A stretch of 64,000 nucleotides of DNA. Origin: Gyromitra esculenta (lineage: Eukaryota; Ascomycota; Pezizomycetes; Pezizales; Discinaceae). The stretch's first letter is position 1, and every line of letters starts with the position of its first letter. The DNA is taken from assembly GCA_038503075.1 (NCBI GenBank), contig JBCAML010000021.1:1054001-1118000 (forward strand), given 5' to 3'. A model generated the notes under the pieces. That model was given only the letters and a program-made list of their open reading frames with translations, ran no database searches and was not told the origin of the DNA. The position numbers and the translations under genes are program-made. Of the stretch, positions 37,652 to 50,807 are shown one piece after another.

Positions 37652-37684
37652 CAAACAAACAAACAAACAAACAAACAAACAAAC
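37652..37684. repeat. (CAAA)n microsatellite
   Basis: About eight perfect CAAA units in a row. Confidence 0.9.
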
Positions 37685-38415
37685 GGGTGAATGAATTACG
37701 AACCAGAGCGCATGTCTACCATTTCGCGGAGAGGAGACGTGAAGAGCACTCAGACCGATAGCCCCCACCTCGGGATCGAGTTGGTTAGCTAGAGCTAGCT
37801 ATGAGGAGCAAGCCGCCGGTGGGTAAATCTTGTGGGAGCTGTCAAGTACCTAATGCAATCGAGTGCTTAGCGCGAGTCGGGGTCCACTTGCTCGCCGAGA
37901 CCCAATGTACAGTAAGTGGAGTTAATCGGGCCGTCGCCTTGGCTGTGTGCGCGGGAGCTCAAATTCAAATCCCGGAATATATCAAACAGGGTTTCTGGTG
38001 GGGTCTGGGCTAACATTGCCGCTAATTCGCTCGCCAACTACCGATCAACGGGGAAGACTAGCTTATGGATTTCGGGCTAAGGGAGAAGCACGTCGGGAAA
38101 GTTCACGGATCGATTCACAGAGGCTTCATTCACCGAACATGCCGTTTGAGAAATTTAAGATTCGTGAATAACAGCGGTGCACATCGTGCTGCCGATTGCA
38201 AGGGTGGTTTATGCTAGTAAGGTGTTAGGTGCTAGCCCTTTCCTGGGGATCTCGAGCGGGAATGAATGCTTACCTTTCAACTGGCCCCACCTGGGAGCGG
38301 CCTAGCCGGAGGCCTGAGAATTTGGAAATACGAGCGATATCATTCTAGATTTGTGATTTGGTTGGGGTCTGCTCTAGGAAGGTATGTCGAAAAAAAGTAG
38401 TAATATGAGTAGAGG

Positions 38416-38472
38416 CCTAATTCGTAGAGTGTATGATTAATCTATCTATCTATCTATCCTAATTCGTAGAGA
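38416..38472. repeat. TATC microsatellite between 14-bp direct repeats
   Basis: CCTAATTCGTAGAG occurs on both sides of four to five TATC units, with no other change in the flanking copies. This looks like a local duplication around a slippage-prone tract. Confidence 0.85.
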
Positions 38473-41400
38473 TCTCGGGCATGTCGATCGGTTTGATCAA
38501 TTGAGTTGCTCGAAAATCCGAATTGGATTGATAGAAAGTCTCTAAAACCCAAATACTATCGAATTAAAGCTTTTATTATTATGTTAGTGAGCTCATGGAG
38601 CCTGGTGTTTTGAGAGGGGTCGGGTCTGGGAACCATATATCGAGTGATAGACTATGACTATATTTCACAATCTAATAGCAATTTGTGGAATCTGGTTTTA
38701 GTTGATGTTTATATATATTCAACACGCCGACTCGACATTATATCTTTGGAGACCGAGTCAGAGTTGTTTCGGGAATACAAAAGTACCCTAGTCCCATTTT
38801 GTGTCGGTCCTCCTACCCACCCCCCCTCTGAATGAATAAAACGCTGGTTCATTTACATTCGCCTGCCTCAAACTATATTGTGTCTGTTAAAAAATTTCAT
38901 GAATAAAAATGCCTATTATAAGAGAAGAATATTTTTAGAGCAAGTTCTAAGTTTTCTCGATGCTTTCTCCGTTCCGGCCGCGGATCCCCCAAAATCCAAT
39001 ATCCCACCTTCTCCACTTCAAGTATTTAAATGTTCTATCTCCCTCAAAGAACTGGATGCCAAGGGAGCCCATGGCATGTTAGTACTACTATTAGGATGAA
39101 TACCGTAACACTCGTGACTCACCCGCCCGCTAGATATCATGATTGGTGGAATAGGTTTGATAGTTCGAACTTTTACCACAAGAAGTGGTGTTCTCTCTCA
39201 TAATCTGCAACGGACAAGCTTGCCGATTCTATCGAAATCAAAAGGTGGACTACATAGTCGCGTTAAGTGTGGTGGAGGTTTGCTGAGGGCTATCATCAGT
39301 ATATATTTTGTAGTTTATGGTTAGCTAGGTGGTTATCCTCCTCAAAGATATTTAAGTGTATTGAATAGATAAAGAAAGGGATTGCTTTGAGATTATTTTT
39401 CAGCGAGACTTGCTACATAGAGATCTTAGCATGACTACCTCGTAAAAGACACCACTTTTCAATCGAGAAACTCGGAGAGTAGGACGCACCGATGAAGAAA
39501 TATACCTGAGTAGGTTGCGTTATCACACCCCAGGGCCCCGAGAGCATCGAAACTGACCATGAGTAAGAGCCTAGTAGGTCAGCTCCACAGATTCCGTTCC
39601 TAATTGATAGGCCTTATAATGTCGCCTTCTAGAATATATGGATAGCATATACTTAAGTCACGAGAAATGCTAAATGGGGACAAACTCCCAGTCAGCGGTG
39701 GACCTGCACTGCATGCCTTCGAATTAACCGTATGTTATGCCTGATTTCGGTTTTCGTCACCGGTGACTCGCATCGTAGAAAATCTCCTATCTTGAGTGTG
39801 GAGGCGATTTTTCGGTTTCGTCTTTATATCTCGTTGATTGTATCTAAAACTTGGAGCAAGTTTACCCTTCCATCCTTAAGCCTTTTTGAACATTCAATTT
39901 GTTTTCAACGATGTAAGTCCTTTTGTGTCTCGGTAGCCTGACAAGATATTCTAATCCTCAACAAACTACAACTACCATACTTTTATCCACAGCTAAAATA
40001 TCATCTCGTGATTGATTAAATGTAGAGTATGTTAATCTATATGCTAATTATAACACCCGCTTATTCATATTAAACCCTATTGCTTGGGCTTAGATATAAT
40101 AGCCATCAGAAGCCCTGGGAGCACTGCAGTAGGAGGATTATAAACGCAAGGGCTTTATTTCCTAGATGTAGCTATGGGCCAGTAAGTTTTGTTGCCCCGA
40201 AAATTCTTTGGCGCCATAGCTATGAGATAACGATAAACGACATTCCGAACCAACAAGGAGTACTTAGTGGAGGAATGGAGCACAAAAACGTTTGATCATG
40301 AAGGGTGGCGGTACGAGTAGTAGTGAGATCCGATTAAATTAGAGATGTTATGCACACAAGAAAGATGCCTAAGCATTTAGAAACACTGTATTTAGTATTT
40401 AGTTTTTAATATCGAGTTGTGGTATATAAACGGGCACGATAAACGGGGGAGAAATTGACAATAGCTCTAAATATAGTCCATTAAAAAGCAGAGAACTTAG
40501 CTATCCATGCGAAACCCTATTGGCTAATAAATGGCTGTGCCTTAACCTAAAATACCTGGCATACACGAGTGACATATAATGACGCTTATCGACGTTGGGC
40601 CTGGGCTATATTATATCTACGCCGCCAACCGACTGACGTTATTGATCGAACGCCACATAATTGCTTTACTTAAGCGGGGACCAACGGCCAAGAAACATTA
40701 TCAGGGTCTTGATATAATCACCTTGCAAAAATTTAATTTTTGAGGATTTACAAAACCTGGAGTACTTCACCAAAAACAGGTTCGAGAGCCACCATATACC
40801 AAATCTCTCGGTTGCCATCTTCCGACCAAGTAATAGTTTACCTTATTCTCACAGCCAATAGCTTCATCTCCAGCAGCATATAGGGCGCGATTCGTCTCGT
40901 CCCTACCACATATAATTGGGGCATAGATATGTTGGGTATCTAGTTAAGTTAGTGTCAATGTTACTTTTTTTTTGCGCACATTATTCGGTAGATGTGGGCA
41001 TGGGGAGTATTTGATATGTAACAAGCTTCCCCGCTCTGGCTTCCGCTCGAGCCTTGATGGCTTCCACGCTGCAGAAATATAGATTTGCCGGTATCGACCA
41101 ACGCTGCAACCCCATCCGAGAGGGGTAGGGTGGCTTTTTTTCTCTTTACACTGCTGTTGACATAGGCGTCCGAAGTCTATGCACCGAACTCTTAACTTTT
41201 GGGTTTAGATTTATATTAGTATTTCAGATGAGCGATGGGAGTGGATATAGTAGATATGATAGAAAACTATTTTTGGCTTCTCGGCGAATGTATAAGTATT
41301 CTGGATTATGAAAATCGTTTAGTAATGCTGGAAATGTCGTCAGTCAGTTAGGGTATGTAGGACAAAGAGAAGGAAAGTGAGACAAATGCTACTAAGGAAA

Positions 41401-43240
41401 AGCAAACATCAACCTTTTTTCTTCTTCCCCGTGCCGCTCGTTCGCAGAAAGGGAAAGCTGTCCCGAGCCTTCCATACATGGATACTTAGAGTCCCCATTG
41501 GACTCGGCTATCTAGACTCGGTATCTAGTCTCCGGATTCTGCAGAGTTGTGATAGGCGCATCGCGGGATTCAAGATGAACACCATGAGTGGGGTGGGGGC
41601 AGCCGTCCGGGTTTGCGCACTAGGAAAGGTCGCGTTTGTGAACTGGCCACTCTTTACACCTAGCTCTATGAGTTCTTTGCACACGTTGGCACATAGAGAA
41701 TGGGTCTGCATCGGAGGTGAATTCCACGGCGTCAATCACCGACTGCTGCACTGAATTCTCGGCCGGCATACGTAGGTACATACCTACCTAGCTAGGGCGC
41801 GCGCTTGCACCCGGGATGCCGTCGACACTAGAGGCACATTTCGTTGAGCTTAGTGTCCTGCACGTGAGAATCGCGTAACACGGCACGTGCGGCATTAGCT
41901 TGGTGGTAGAGGTGGAGTTGAATGTTATCTGGACTTGGGGTACTGTATCGATAGTCTTCGGAGAAAGTTCGTCTGGTATTTGTTTGCCCAGCGAGCAAGA
42001 ACAGGCTATGAAACATCTGTAGATTCGAATTCTGCACCTCGAGTCTGTCTATATGTACTCTACATGTCAGATCGTTTCAAAGCTTACTGTCGAAGATCAG
42101 GAATTCGGATAGCCCCGATGTTTAGATCTGCCGCTTGTGTTGCTATGGCAACGAACCGAGTCTAGATCTGCAAGTTGGCGACAGCTCAGTATTATGTGTT
42201 TACCTTGATCGACGCGTAAGTCTAATTGGGATGTGATATATACCTCTAGATAGAATACCTACATACTTGAAATCAATAGATAGACTCGCTTTTGCCACCA
42301 TCTCAAGAGATATACAGCGTACGGGAAAAAAGATTGAGAAACGTGAGACTTAGAGTTTAGGGCTGCTATTGGCTGCCTAGAGTTTTCGAGGAAGGTTCCA
42401 GCAGTTGAATAGGCCATGTTAGTGGATTCCGGTTTCTCGATCTTTTTTGCCATACGCTGTATCTGGAGAGTAGGTCTATTTTCAGTGCTATGATTTTCCT
42501 TGGAGACAACTCGGAGCATACATCTTGGCAGACTCAGGTACGACCTTCTCGTTGCATTTAAGCGACATGCCTAATATCTTTGAAGCTAGGCACCACGCAA
42601 ATACCCCTTATCCTTTTCTTTCTCTCTCGCCGCTCTCTCTTCTCCCCTCACCGGCACTGCAAAATTGAGCGGTGACGAATACCTCCCCTGGTATACAGAG
42701 TAAGATACCTGTTCGTCCAAGGCGATTTCGGAGTTTCGCCATCCTAAGCGCCCTTGTGCAGCGCGAAGAGGGAATGCCAAGGCGTACCAAGGCTAGTAAC
42801 GTCTCGGATGTCAAGGGTGGCACCGTGACGCTACATGGTGGTTGGCAAGCGGTCCCAGTCGCCAATCTCATCCCGCGGTCCAATGTCTGTGTGTCTTTTC
42901 GCTAGCGCAGTGTTTCCGGCAGGGATTGTTGTAGAAGTAGCCTCGCGATGGCTGATCGAGTGGGCTGTAAGCAAGGGAAAGTAAGTGAGGGCCGCGAAAA
43001 AAAATCCCATCCCATGCAAATCCATGTCGCTAGCATCCAATAGCATAATTGATATCGCAAAAGAGAGGTCACAGTCACCTGAGAATTCAATAACACTCTG
43101 CTGAGAGGATGGGAAGAGAGTACGCCTGGGGTCCCGAAAAGGTAGAGTACATACGAGTTTTTAAGACCTTGGGCAACTCAGTATTTTGTGCTGTGAGGGG
43201 GTGGCCATAATAAAACCTCTGAAGACCGTTTCAATTTCTC

Positions 43241-43756
43241 CTCTTTCCTCTTACTTCTCCTCCCCCCTCTCTTGTTCGTACAATAAGTGCTTCACCTTCA
43301 CCATAGTAGTGTTGGTTATTGCCGTGTAGTGTTGTGATCTCTGTATCATTACCTCAAGAACGCCCGATAGTCGCTGTACTTCTGCACCTCCTCTACGCGC
43401 CGACGCTACCATCAGCCCTACCGTTCCGAAGGGTGCTGCAGTTGACTGTCTGTTCCTGCATTTTGTCTGTAAATCACGCGTCTCAATATTCCAGGGGCTG
43501 GCCTCGATCGTTTCGTTGGTAGTGTTCCCCCTCCTTTCGACCCCCTGGAGGTATATATCTCCTGCGCTCCCGCCTTGCATCCCATCACAGATACACAACA
43601 CGGTTTCGTACAACTATCACCTCACCCTCACTCTAACATTTCAGTTTTGTTCGTATAGATATTTCCCACAGTCTGCTACGAAGTAAAAGGATAGAAGTTG
43701 GATAGCGGATTTTTTTTTTTGCCTAGTAAATTTCACATACCAACAGTTAATACACC
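43241..43756 (+). promoter_or_regulatory. Pyrimidine-rich promoter/leader of the PLAC8 gene
   Basis: The coding strand is C/T-rich at about 43226-43270 and 43380-43630 and has a T run just before the start codon (43711-43720). The start codon context CCATGG at 43755-43760 is good. No upstream gene is called here. Confidence 0.4.
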
Positions 43757-44896
43757 ATGGCTTTCCAGGATCAACGACCGTACTCGACTCTCCACACCCC
43801 AGATGCCGTCGCAAACTTCGGCAATCCTCAGGCTTCTCAATACTCCCTCCACACTCCAACCGATGACCGCCCCTTCTACTCCACCACGCACTTACCCCAG
43901 CCCGATACTCCAGTTGGGGTATCACCGAGCGATATCCCACTGAAAAGTCAGCATTCAGACAGCTACAAGCCCAGTAATTTCTCACCTTCACAACAATACC
44001 CCACACCAATGGGTACTCCTGCACCAGGCTATTCTTCTCCGCCGTTAGGCCAAGAGTCCCGGACTGCGTCGCCGTACGTGCCATTATCCAACCTACCAGC
44101 TTTCCCTCCACCACCAACTGCGGGTTCGCTACACGGACCGGCGACTTCCCCACCACCGACTCAGCATCTGCCGCCAGTTCCGCCAGAGCCTGCACACAAT
44201 CCCCATCCAACGACAGCAGACCGCCCATTGACGCCGAAGGCACCGATTTATACACCTGGAGGCGGTAGCGGGCCGAATGGCGGTGTGCATGCGCCGGGGC
44301 AAATTGGACATCCAAATCAGCAACATGGTAGAGACGATTACCATCATGGGATGTGCGATTGCTTTAGTGATATTGGAACTTGTAGGCTCCCGGTCCCGTT
44401 TTAGAAGTGCTTTGTCGTGATATATAGAGTATAACTAATGCAATCTTCCATTGTCTTTAGGCTGTACTGGATACTGGTGCCCGTGTATTCTCTACTCGCG
44501 AACAAAGCATAGAGTTAAGACCTCGCCAAATTCGAATCTGAATGACTTCAAATCCTTCAATCCGCACTGCCTCGCCTTCTGCGCATTGGCTCCAGTATCT
44601 TGTATGCTCTCCTATTAAATTTCTGGAATGATATAATCAGCTACTAATAATTCCCAGGGGTTTTCACATTACTCCAACGCACACGCGTCCGTGAAAAATA
44701 CCAACTCAAAGGAACCGCCGCCAATGACTGTGGCAAAGCTTACTGCTGCGGACCCTGCACGCTGATTCAAGATGAGCGGGAGGTTAAGGACCGTGAAGAC
44801 GAAAGGAGACGGTTCGCTGGTCCAAGTGATGGTGCAGTGGGAGATGGCGGATACAAGAGACAGGAGACAATGGTTTATGGGCGCGTGGACCTGTGA
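43757..44896 (+). CDS. PLAC8-family cysteine-rich protein
   Basis: Exons 43757-44381, 44461-44601 and 44658-44896 encode 334 aa. Both introns (79 and 56 bp) have ACTAAT-type branch sites and fit phase. The first 195 residues are Pro/Ser/His-rich and disordered (PPPTQHLPPVPPEP). The PLAC8 domain follows, from about residue 195: CDCFSDIG, the hallmark CCTGYWCPC formed across intron 1, then HCLAFCALAPVSW, a basic stretch RTRVREKYQLKG and the second Cys cluster CGKAYCCGPCTLIQ, ending in a charged tail. PLAC8 proteins are membrane-associated; members in fungi and plants are linked to ion (Cd, Ca, Zn) handling and organ size, but no specific role can be assigned here. The domain call is very secure and the exon structure well supported. 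Confidence 0.9.
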
Positions 44897-47315
44897 GCCG
44901 AGCTTCCCCACGCATAAATGGATATACATCCGAGGTTTTGGATCGCTGGGGGTTTCTTTAATTTTTTTATTTTATTTTAAAGGGCTGCATTTGGGTTATT
45001 CGGCTTTTGCATATTTTCTTGATTTTTTCGGAAGCGGGTTTGGAGGTTCCTTTTGTTTTTCTGCCCTTTCTTTTCTACGTGGTATACATCGAGAACCACT
45101 GCTATTTCTTTTGTTACTTCGTTTGTTGAGATTTCTATTTCTTGATGTTGGGGGAGCTATTTATTTCTTCGCCCCGGAGTAGCGATGCGTGGAGGCTGCA
45201 TAATTTGGGTTGCAGGGGGTCCCATGAGGGGCTGTCGAAGACTGAATTACGATGAACGGGATCGAGAGATGATGACGGATGGGTGGATTGATGTGTTTCG
45301 TTGAGCGTTTCTTTTCTATGTTTTATTTTTCCCTCTTATGATTTCTTTGTAATATTTTTTTGGGGAACCTCAACTACCGGATAGGATGAGGTTGGTGGAG
45401 GGCTGGCGAATGACGATGTGAATAGTTATAGCGAAGAATAGAATGACAGTATAGTTTGTGTGGTCTTTGGTTGCGGGAGAAGTTGCTTTGTAAAGGCTAA
45501 TAGCCTGGGGGGGAAATCTATTGGACGGGTTTTTTCCGTTTGTCTCAGGAACCGAGTGATGCTTTATGACGTCTTTTTTCCCACACTTAGTTGCTTGTTT
45601 ATTTATTCGTCTATTCGGTAAATCTTTTCGATTAAGGGGGGAAGACTAGTTGTGATAGTATTGAGGGTTCTTCCGGGAGTTCTGTTAATGAAAATAACAC
45701 TCGTAGTCCAAATAAGGGTGGGCTGAAGGGTGGCTTGGGAGCAGTTTGGCCCCTACGTCTCTAGGTTTTTGTATTCTAAAGTTACCCATTTTAAACCTTC
45801 TTCATGACACTTTATTGACTTTTCGCCACTTTTTTCATATAATCTATGACTCCTTTCCTCTACCTCCTTCCCTCTATGCTGATCAAGATTAGAGAAGTGT
45901 TTGTCATTGGTACAGGAGCTACAGCAGATATCAAGCATTTCAGGGGAAGTTAAGAAGTTGGGGAGCTGCCGTGTGTTGTAATATGCTTCCGTGCTATGTT
46001 TGTGAAGGAACGTTTGAACTCGGACTAAGACTAGTTTTCGGCCCGCTAAGTGTCATGTGCTATATATATGTCGGTTATTGCTACTTCATGTTCTCTCGAT
46101 AATCAATCAATACATGCTGTCTTTTATCTCGCTTCTCTAACACCGTGTCCGCTGTGTCATCGGGAGTTGGTTTGATTGGACTTAGGAGGAGGGAGTGTGT
46201 GTCTGTAAAGGAGTTCTGATGGGTTGAGTAGGTATTAGTAGGTGATATTTTGCGAGGAACCGAGGACAGTAGGAGTTTACAAAGCTTACAGAGCGTCCCC
46301 GCGACGAGATATGGAGGATGATTGGTAGTTGGAAAAAAGGGGATTGGTGGAATTTGGTGCCGAGGTTTTTGAATGCTGTTGCTATTAGGTACCAATACTT
46401 GTACACATCTCCGGGAGAGCTCTCTTGGGGCTCTGCTTAGGGTGTAGTTTATATAGGTGTAGTTGGATTAGCCTTTTGGTGACGAAGAATCGGGTCAGGG
46501 TAACATTGACATGTGCGCCTGCGGCGTAGTGGTTTACATGTCTTTCTCCACGAATCCCGTAATGGGATTTTGGCGAGTCTAAATTTGTGCTAAATCTGGT
46601 GACCTTAGTCTATTTTCAGTACTTGGCGGGCTCGGATTTATAAAATCTGGCTGAAATTAACTTCCGTAGAAGATCACCCTCGTTGGTCAGTGGGCTTTGG
46701 AGGGATGATGAAGTTTCGAACTGTAGCTAATTTCGGATCCCAGAAGGTTGATATGGTTGATGTGGGGGCTATAAGACAATGGACATACGTGTATTTCAAG
46801 AGGGGAACAAGGGGCGGTGAACGGAAACGATTTGGACAGCTGCAGCTTTTCTACCTATTCTTTCCAACGAATATCAATTGGTAATTTTGTTCATAGCTCG
46901 CCGGCAAATGAAGATAGACATAGAGTTTTTAAAATTGAGGATATAGATTTCTTGTTAGCTTCCGGAATATTGACTGCTAGAGCACCCGTTACGAAGGGGA
47001 CAGGAAAGGCTTAGTTGGTTATTCTCTGGAGGTCAGCGACGCGTGCCTATCTCTGCGCCCTCGCTTCGTACCCAACTATACCTATAAGCCTGCATACATG
47101 TATTTATACCTCACAACTCTTTTCTCCGAAGGGAGTGATCGAGTAAACGACTTGCCGAATTTGATTTTTCAACAGATCTGCGTGAGTGATATTGCATGAC
47201 GCGACACGCACGACAAAGCTAGGTTTGCAGCTTTTCCACGTCATCGTTAAAGGTTTGTATCCTCAGCCTCACTTTATCAAAATAAAGCCTATAAAAAATC
47301 GATAAATCTTCATCT
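44897..47315. other. Intergenic region after PLAC8
   Basis: The first 300 bases (to about 45180) are T/G-rich like the other 3' flanks in this window. The rest shows no supportable gene on either strand and no clear repeat. Confidence 0.4.
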
Positions 47316-50300
47316 ATGGCAATGCCTCAATCCATCGAGGAGGCCCTTTTCGCCCTTCTTAGAGATATTTTTAATGTCCCGTGTATTCAAATGGCCCCCT
47401 CACCCTCAGATCTCACGTTATCCAGTCCAGGAAATGAGCTAGATATGATGAAACTCCTGATTCATGAAGCCCGCTCCGCGACTCCAATACAACTCGTCGA
47501 GTTACTGCTCCAGCTACTGCTGAGTCATCCACCGTTCATCCATACATCACCCGAGTTTTTCATGGAACAGCAATCCCGCTTCCTCGACATCTGGAAGCAA
47601 GGTTTTGATGATTCTTCAGTGGTTGGGAACAATCCTACTATTATCGATGATGAACGAAGATTGACACCTCATCGAGGCCTGAATATGCTCGTAGAGCTTC
47701 GGCTTTCATTTCAAAAATTGACTGAAGAAGGTTTCGAGTTTGTTTCTGAGTTGCTTCTATCATGTATCAATCGACTGTCCCCAGAAAATGGTGGCTCTAG
47801 TGGTAATTGGGTAAATGTCCACAAAAAATCCGTGGATATTCTTTCGGAATTGTTATGTAGCATTCCAAAGGTTGGGTGGCTACGACAACGAGAAAATGCT
47901 AGACATATTACTGCTATATGGAGATGCTTGCATCTAATGACATCCGGCGCAGCATGGTGGGGGAAGAATGCTGTTTTCGAAAAGAGTCTGGAGAGGTTGG
48001 CTAGGCGATTTTGTAAGTTTTTGATGGTTCAAATCTGGAATGTGATCCCATAGCTGATAATACGCTGAGCGAGTATTAAAGTTATACTACCCACAGCATC
48101 TTCGTTACTTTGGGGAGCTTTACGTGTGACCCTGGAACCAGCCGAAATCCACTCGGTGTTGTCGCTTCTTCTAGTACCGCTGGAACGATTGCACGGGTTT
48201 ACTAATTCGGAGAAAATAAATGCGTATACACCGACACCGTTTAGCTTCCCGTTATTATCGGTGTTAGATAGACATGATTTCACGAATGCTTACGAGTTCG
48301 CGAATTTAAGAGTTCTTTTTGTGGCTTGGCTGAATGCAGATGCGCTGCATCGCGAGTTGGACGAGTTTCAGAGCCCATGGGGAATGGAAACAATCTTACA
48401 ACACACAGAGGCCTATAAGCGCCTCAAGTTACATCCAGAAAGTGCGGCGAGGATTGCGCTGGGATATATCTTTAACGAGGTGAAACTGGAAAGGGAGAGT
48501 GTGTACATGAAATCTCACTCGCTTTATAATATCAAAGTTAGGGTTTGCTAAAAACGAGCATAGACTTCAAGCCCAGCACAGACTTTAAAGCCATCGAACT
48601 TTTGCAGATATATGCGGTCCATCGAAGTACAGAAATCCGTAACGGCTTATCATCGCCTTGCGCTTCCTCCTTATCGGCGGGGAAACTAGAATCGAGGCCG
48701 GAAGCCTGTATCATCATGAATGCGGGGTGGGTATTGCCATGGGTGTGGCGACGGAGAAATACAAATCTTCAATTTGCTATGGTCATGACTAGCGAATGGC
48801 TGCTTGCAGTTTGCGGGGAGCATCAAATGCTGAGAGTTGAACATCCAGCGTTTGAAGTGATGATGGAACATGCTGTTGTGCTTGAAGTGTTCAGTGTGAG
48901 CCACATCTATTCATCCGGGGAAGAGGATCTGGTTACTAATCACGAGCTAAATAGGACTTTTTTAGACAAATTTTTGTCTACGATTTTATCTCGAGTAGGA
49001 GAAACCCCGAGGAAAATCTAACGCAGATCCGTCGGTTTCTGGAGATAATCTTGCAAGCTATACTTTTATTTTCGGCCAAGGGTTCTAGGAGGTTAAACCA
49101 ACAGTTGTACGCGCAGATAATACGGTGTTTTGTCGACTCGGTAGACCAAGAGTGGATTCCAACTTCTTGTAAGCTTTTAGTTCTCATTGTTAGCATTGCA
49201 TTGATTTTTCGGAATCCTGATTTTACTAGGCTGGGTGCTTGTCTGCGAGTTATTTGCCACAATCCCTAAAGCTACCCTGACGGAAGCTTTCGCACTCGCA
49301 CAGGTGGTAAAAAAAATGGATCTATGTGAGTTTCCTAGCTCAGACCTGCGTTTACCATTTCTCAGGGGCATTACTGAGTTCCATGCAGTCATACCCGTCT
49401 TCCTCCGCGAAATAGAAATAGTGGCTAGTCACTGTGAGAGCCATTCAGTTGTTAGTCTGCCCGTCGAGCTCCTTGAAGCTCGTCTAGAGAGCTTGACCGC
49501 GATGTTACAGTTTGGGATTTTTGCTGCAAAGGCGGATGGCGAGATTTGTGAGATTTGCGGTTTCATGCTACTAGTTTTGTTTTTTACTGACCACTGTTAA
49601 CGTTAGGCTCCTTGTTCATGAGAGAATCACATTTCATAGCGTCGATGTTGAAGTACATCGACCACGATTACAGCTCACTTTTGGCTGTTTCTTCCAGACC
49701 AGAGCTGGCGTTAATACATGCAGCATCTGTTGGTGCGGCATGCGAAATTATAATTGTGACGGAGTTTAGTACGGGAATGTCATCTGCTGCTAGTGAAAAT
49801 GGTGATATCAGCATTCCATCGGTAGGAGGTATGACGGGACAGATGAAGCACGAAGCAGCTATGAAGGTAGTTGTGAAGCTGATCGGAAATAGCTTTGAGA
49901 TGTCTTATGTTATTGGTAAGTTATCTCTCCAGGTATGAGTGATAAATAGTGACTTTCAAAAACGGATAGCGCCGCTTTGTGGACTAGTCGCGATATTGGG
50001 GGTAGATTCGTGGCCAACGAACCAATTCACATATTTGGATATTTTCTGTGATATTAGGATGGTGTTGCTGCAGCATGTTAGTCTTTCCCACTATAGGATT
50101 CATCAGGGGCGGGTGGGATTTGCTCGGGCAAACTTAGCTCTTAGAAAATCGAGATCCTCTTCGTCCGAATTGTTCGAATTGCTAATAAGTACTCTAGAGA
50201 GCTCATATGTGGTGCTGCCTTTTTCCAGTCTTCATCCAAGCCATTACAAGCCTACTTAACGTGGATGCCCCAATACGTAAGGATCAAACTATTATGATCA

Positions 50301-50807
50301 ATCACTTGAGTCGTAAAATTAAACAAAACTGACCTACATACAGGCCGGATTTTAATTGAGAATAGATGGAATTTAGAGCTTGTAGTTAAGATGTTCGTGC
50401 GTATTAAAAACGATGATATGCGCTGTAACGACTGCGGAGTTGACTTCTCGGAATCGGTATTGACTCTTGTTGCATTACTAATTGAAAGGCGTCCGGCATG
50501 GTGTCGAGATTTGATAAAAGGGGGCGGAATGGGACGATATTCGATGTTGACGTTGGAAATACTCGAAGAAATTTTCGTCAAGCTGCTGACGCAACCTCCT
50601 GGGGAGGACGATAGGAGGGGGTTAGCAGAACTCGTGGTCAGGATTGCTAAAGCATTTCCGGAATGGGGTAATAATGCTATGGTGATGGAAAGAAGGCTAG
50701 AAAGGGCCAATGTGGGGCTGGGGAAACAAGGTTTAAAGAGTAAGGAGGGGTTTTATCGGACTTATAAACCTGTCGAAGGTGTGCCATTTTGCTTGGTGCC
50801 TCGTTGA
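47316..50807 (+). CDS. Unrecognised, probably alpha-helical (HEAT/ARM-like) protein, intron-rich; splice model partly uncertain
   Basis: I do not recognise this protein. About 1,050 residues of Leu-rich helical sequence are spread over some nine coding blocks in changing frames. Well-supported junctions: intron 48013-48096 (GTAAGT...CACAG), intron at about 49171-49229 (GTAAGC...ACTAG, phase 1), intron at about 49919-49972 (GTAAGT...ATAG), and an intron from the donor near 50276 to the acceptor at 50342 (GTAAGG...TACAG). Less certain are the joins near 48500-48580, 49550-49606 and 50189-50228. At 48995-49026 the frame changes across only about 32 bp, which is either a very small intron or a frameshift. 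The C-terminal block (50391-50807) holds CNDCGVDF and then helices to the stop. No catalytic motif, signal peptide or membrane span is seen. A soluble repeat scaffold is the most I would infer. Confidence 0.55.

Larger units (their letters stand above)
37111..43240. other. Gene-poor interval
   Basis: About 6 kb without a supportable gene. Notable features are a (CAAA) microsatellite at 37652-37684, a TATC microsatellite flanked by direct repeats at about 38416-38472, and two CACGTG sites at about 41861-41892. The longest frame, 125 codons at 41377-41754, has no recognisable motif. No transposon ends are recognised. Confidence 0.45.

Noticed and set aside
41377..41754. 125-codon plus-strand open frame
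   Set aside because: No motif, no splice signals around it, and the opposite strand is partly open as well.
41885..42040. A-box-like TTAGCTTGGTGG and a T-arm-like GATTCGAATTC about 110 bases later
   Set aside because: Spacing is too long without a convincing intron, and the acceptor arms do not pair; not called as a tRNA.
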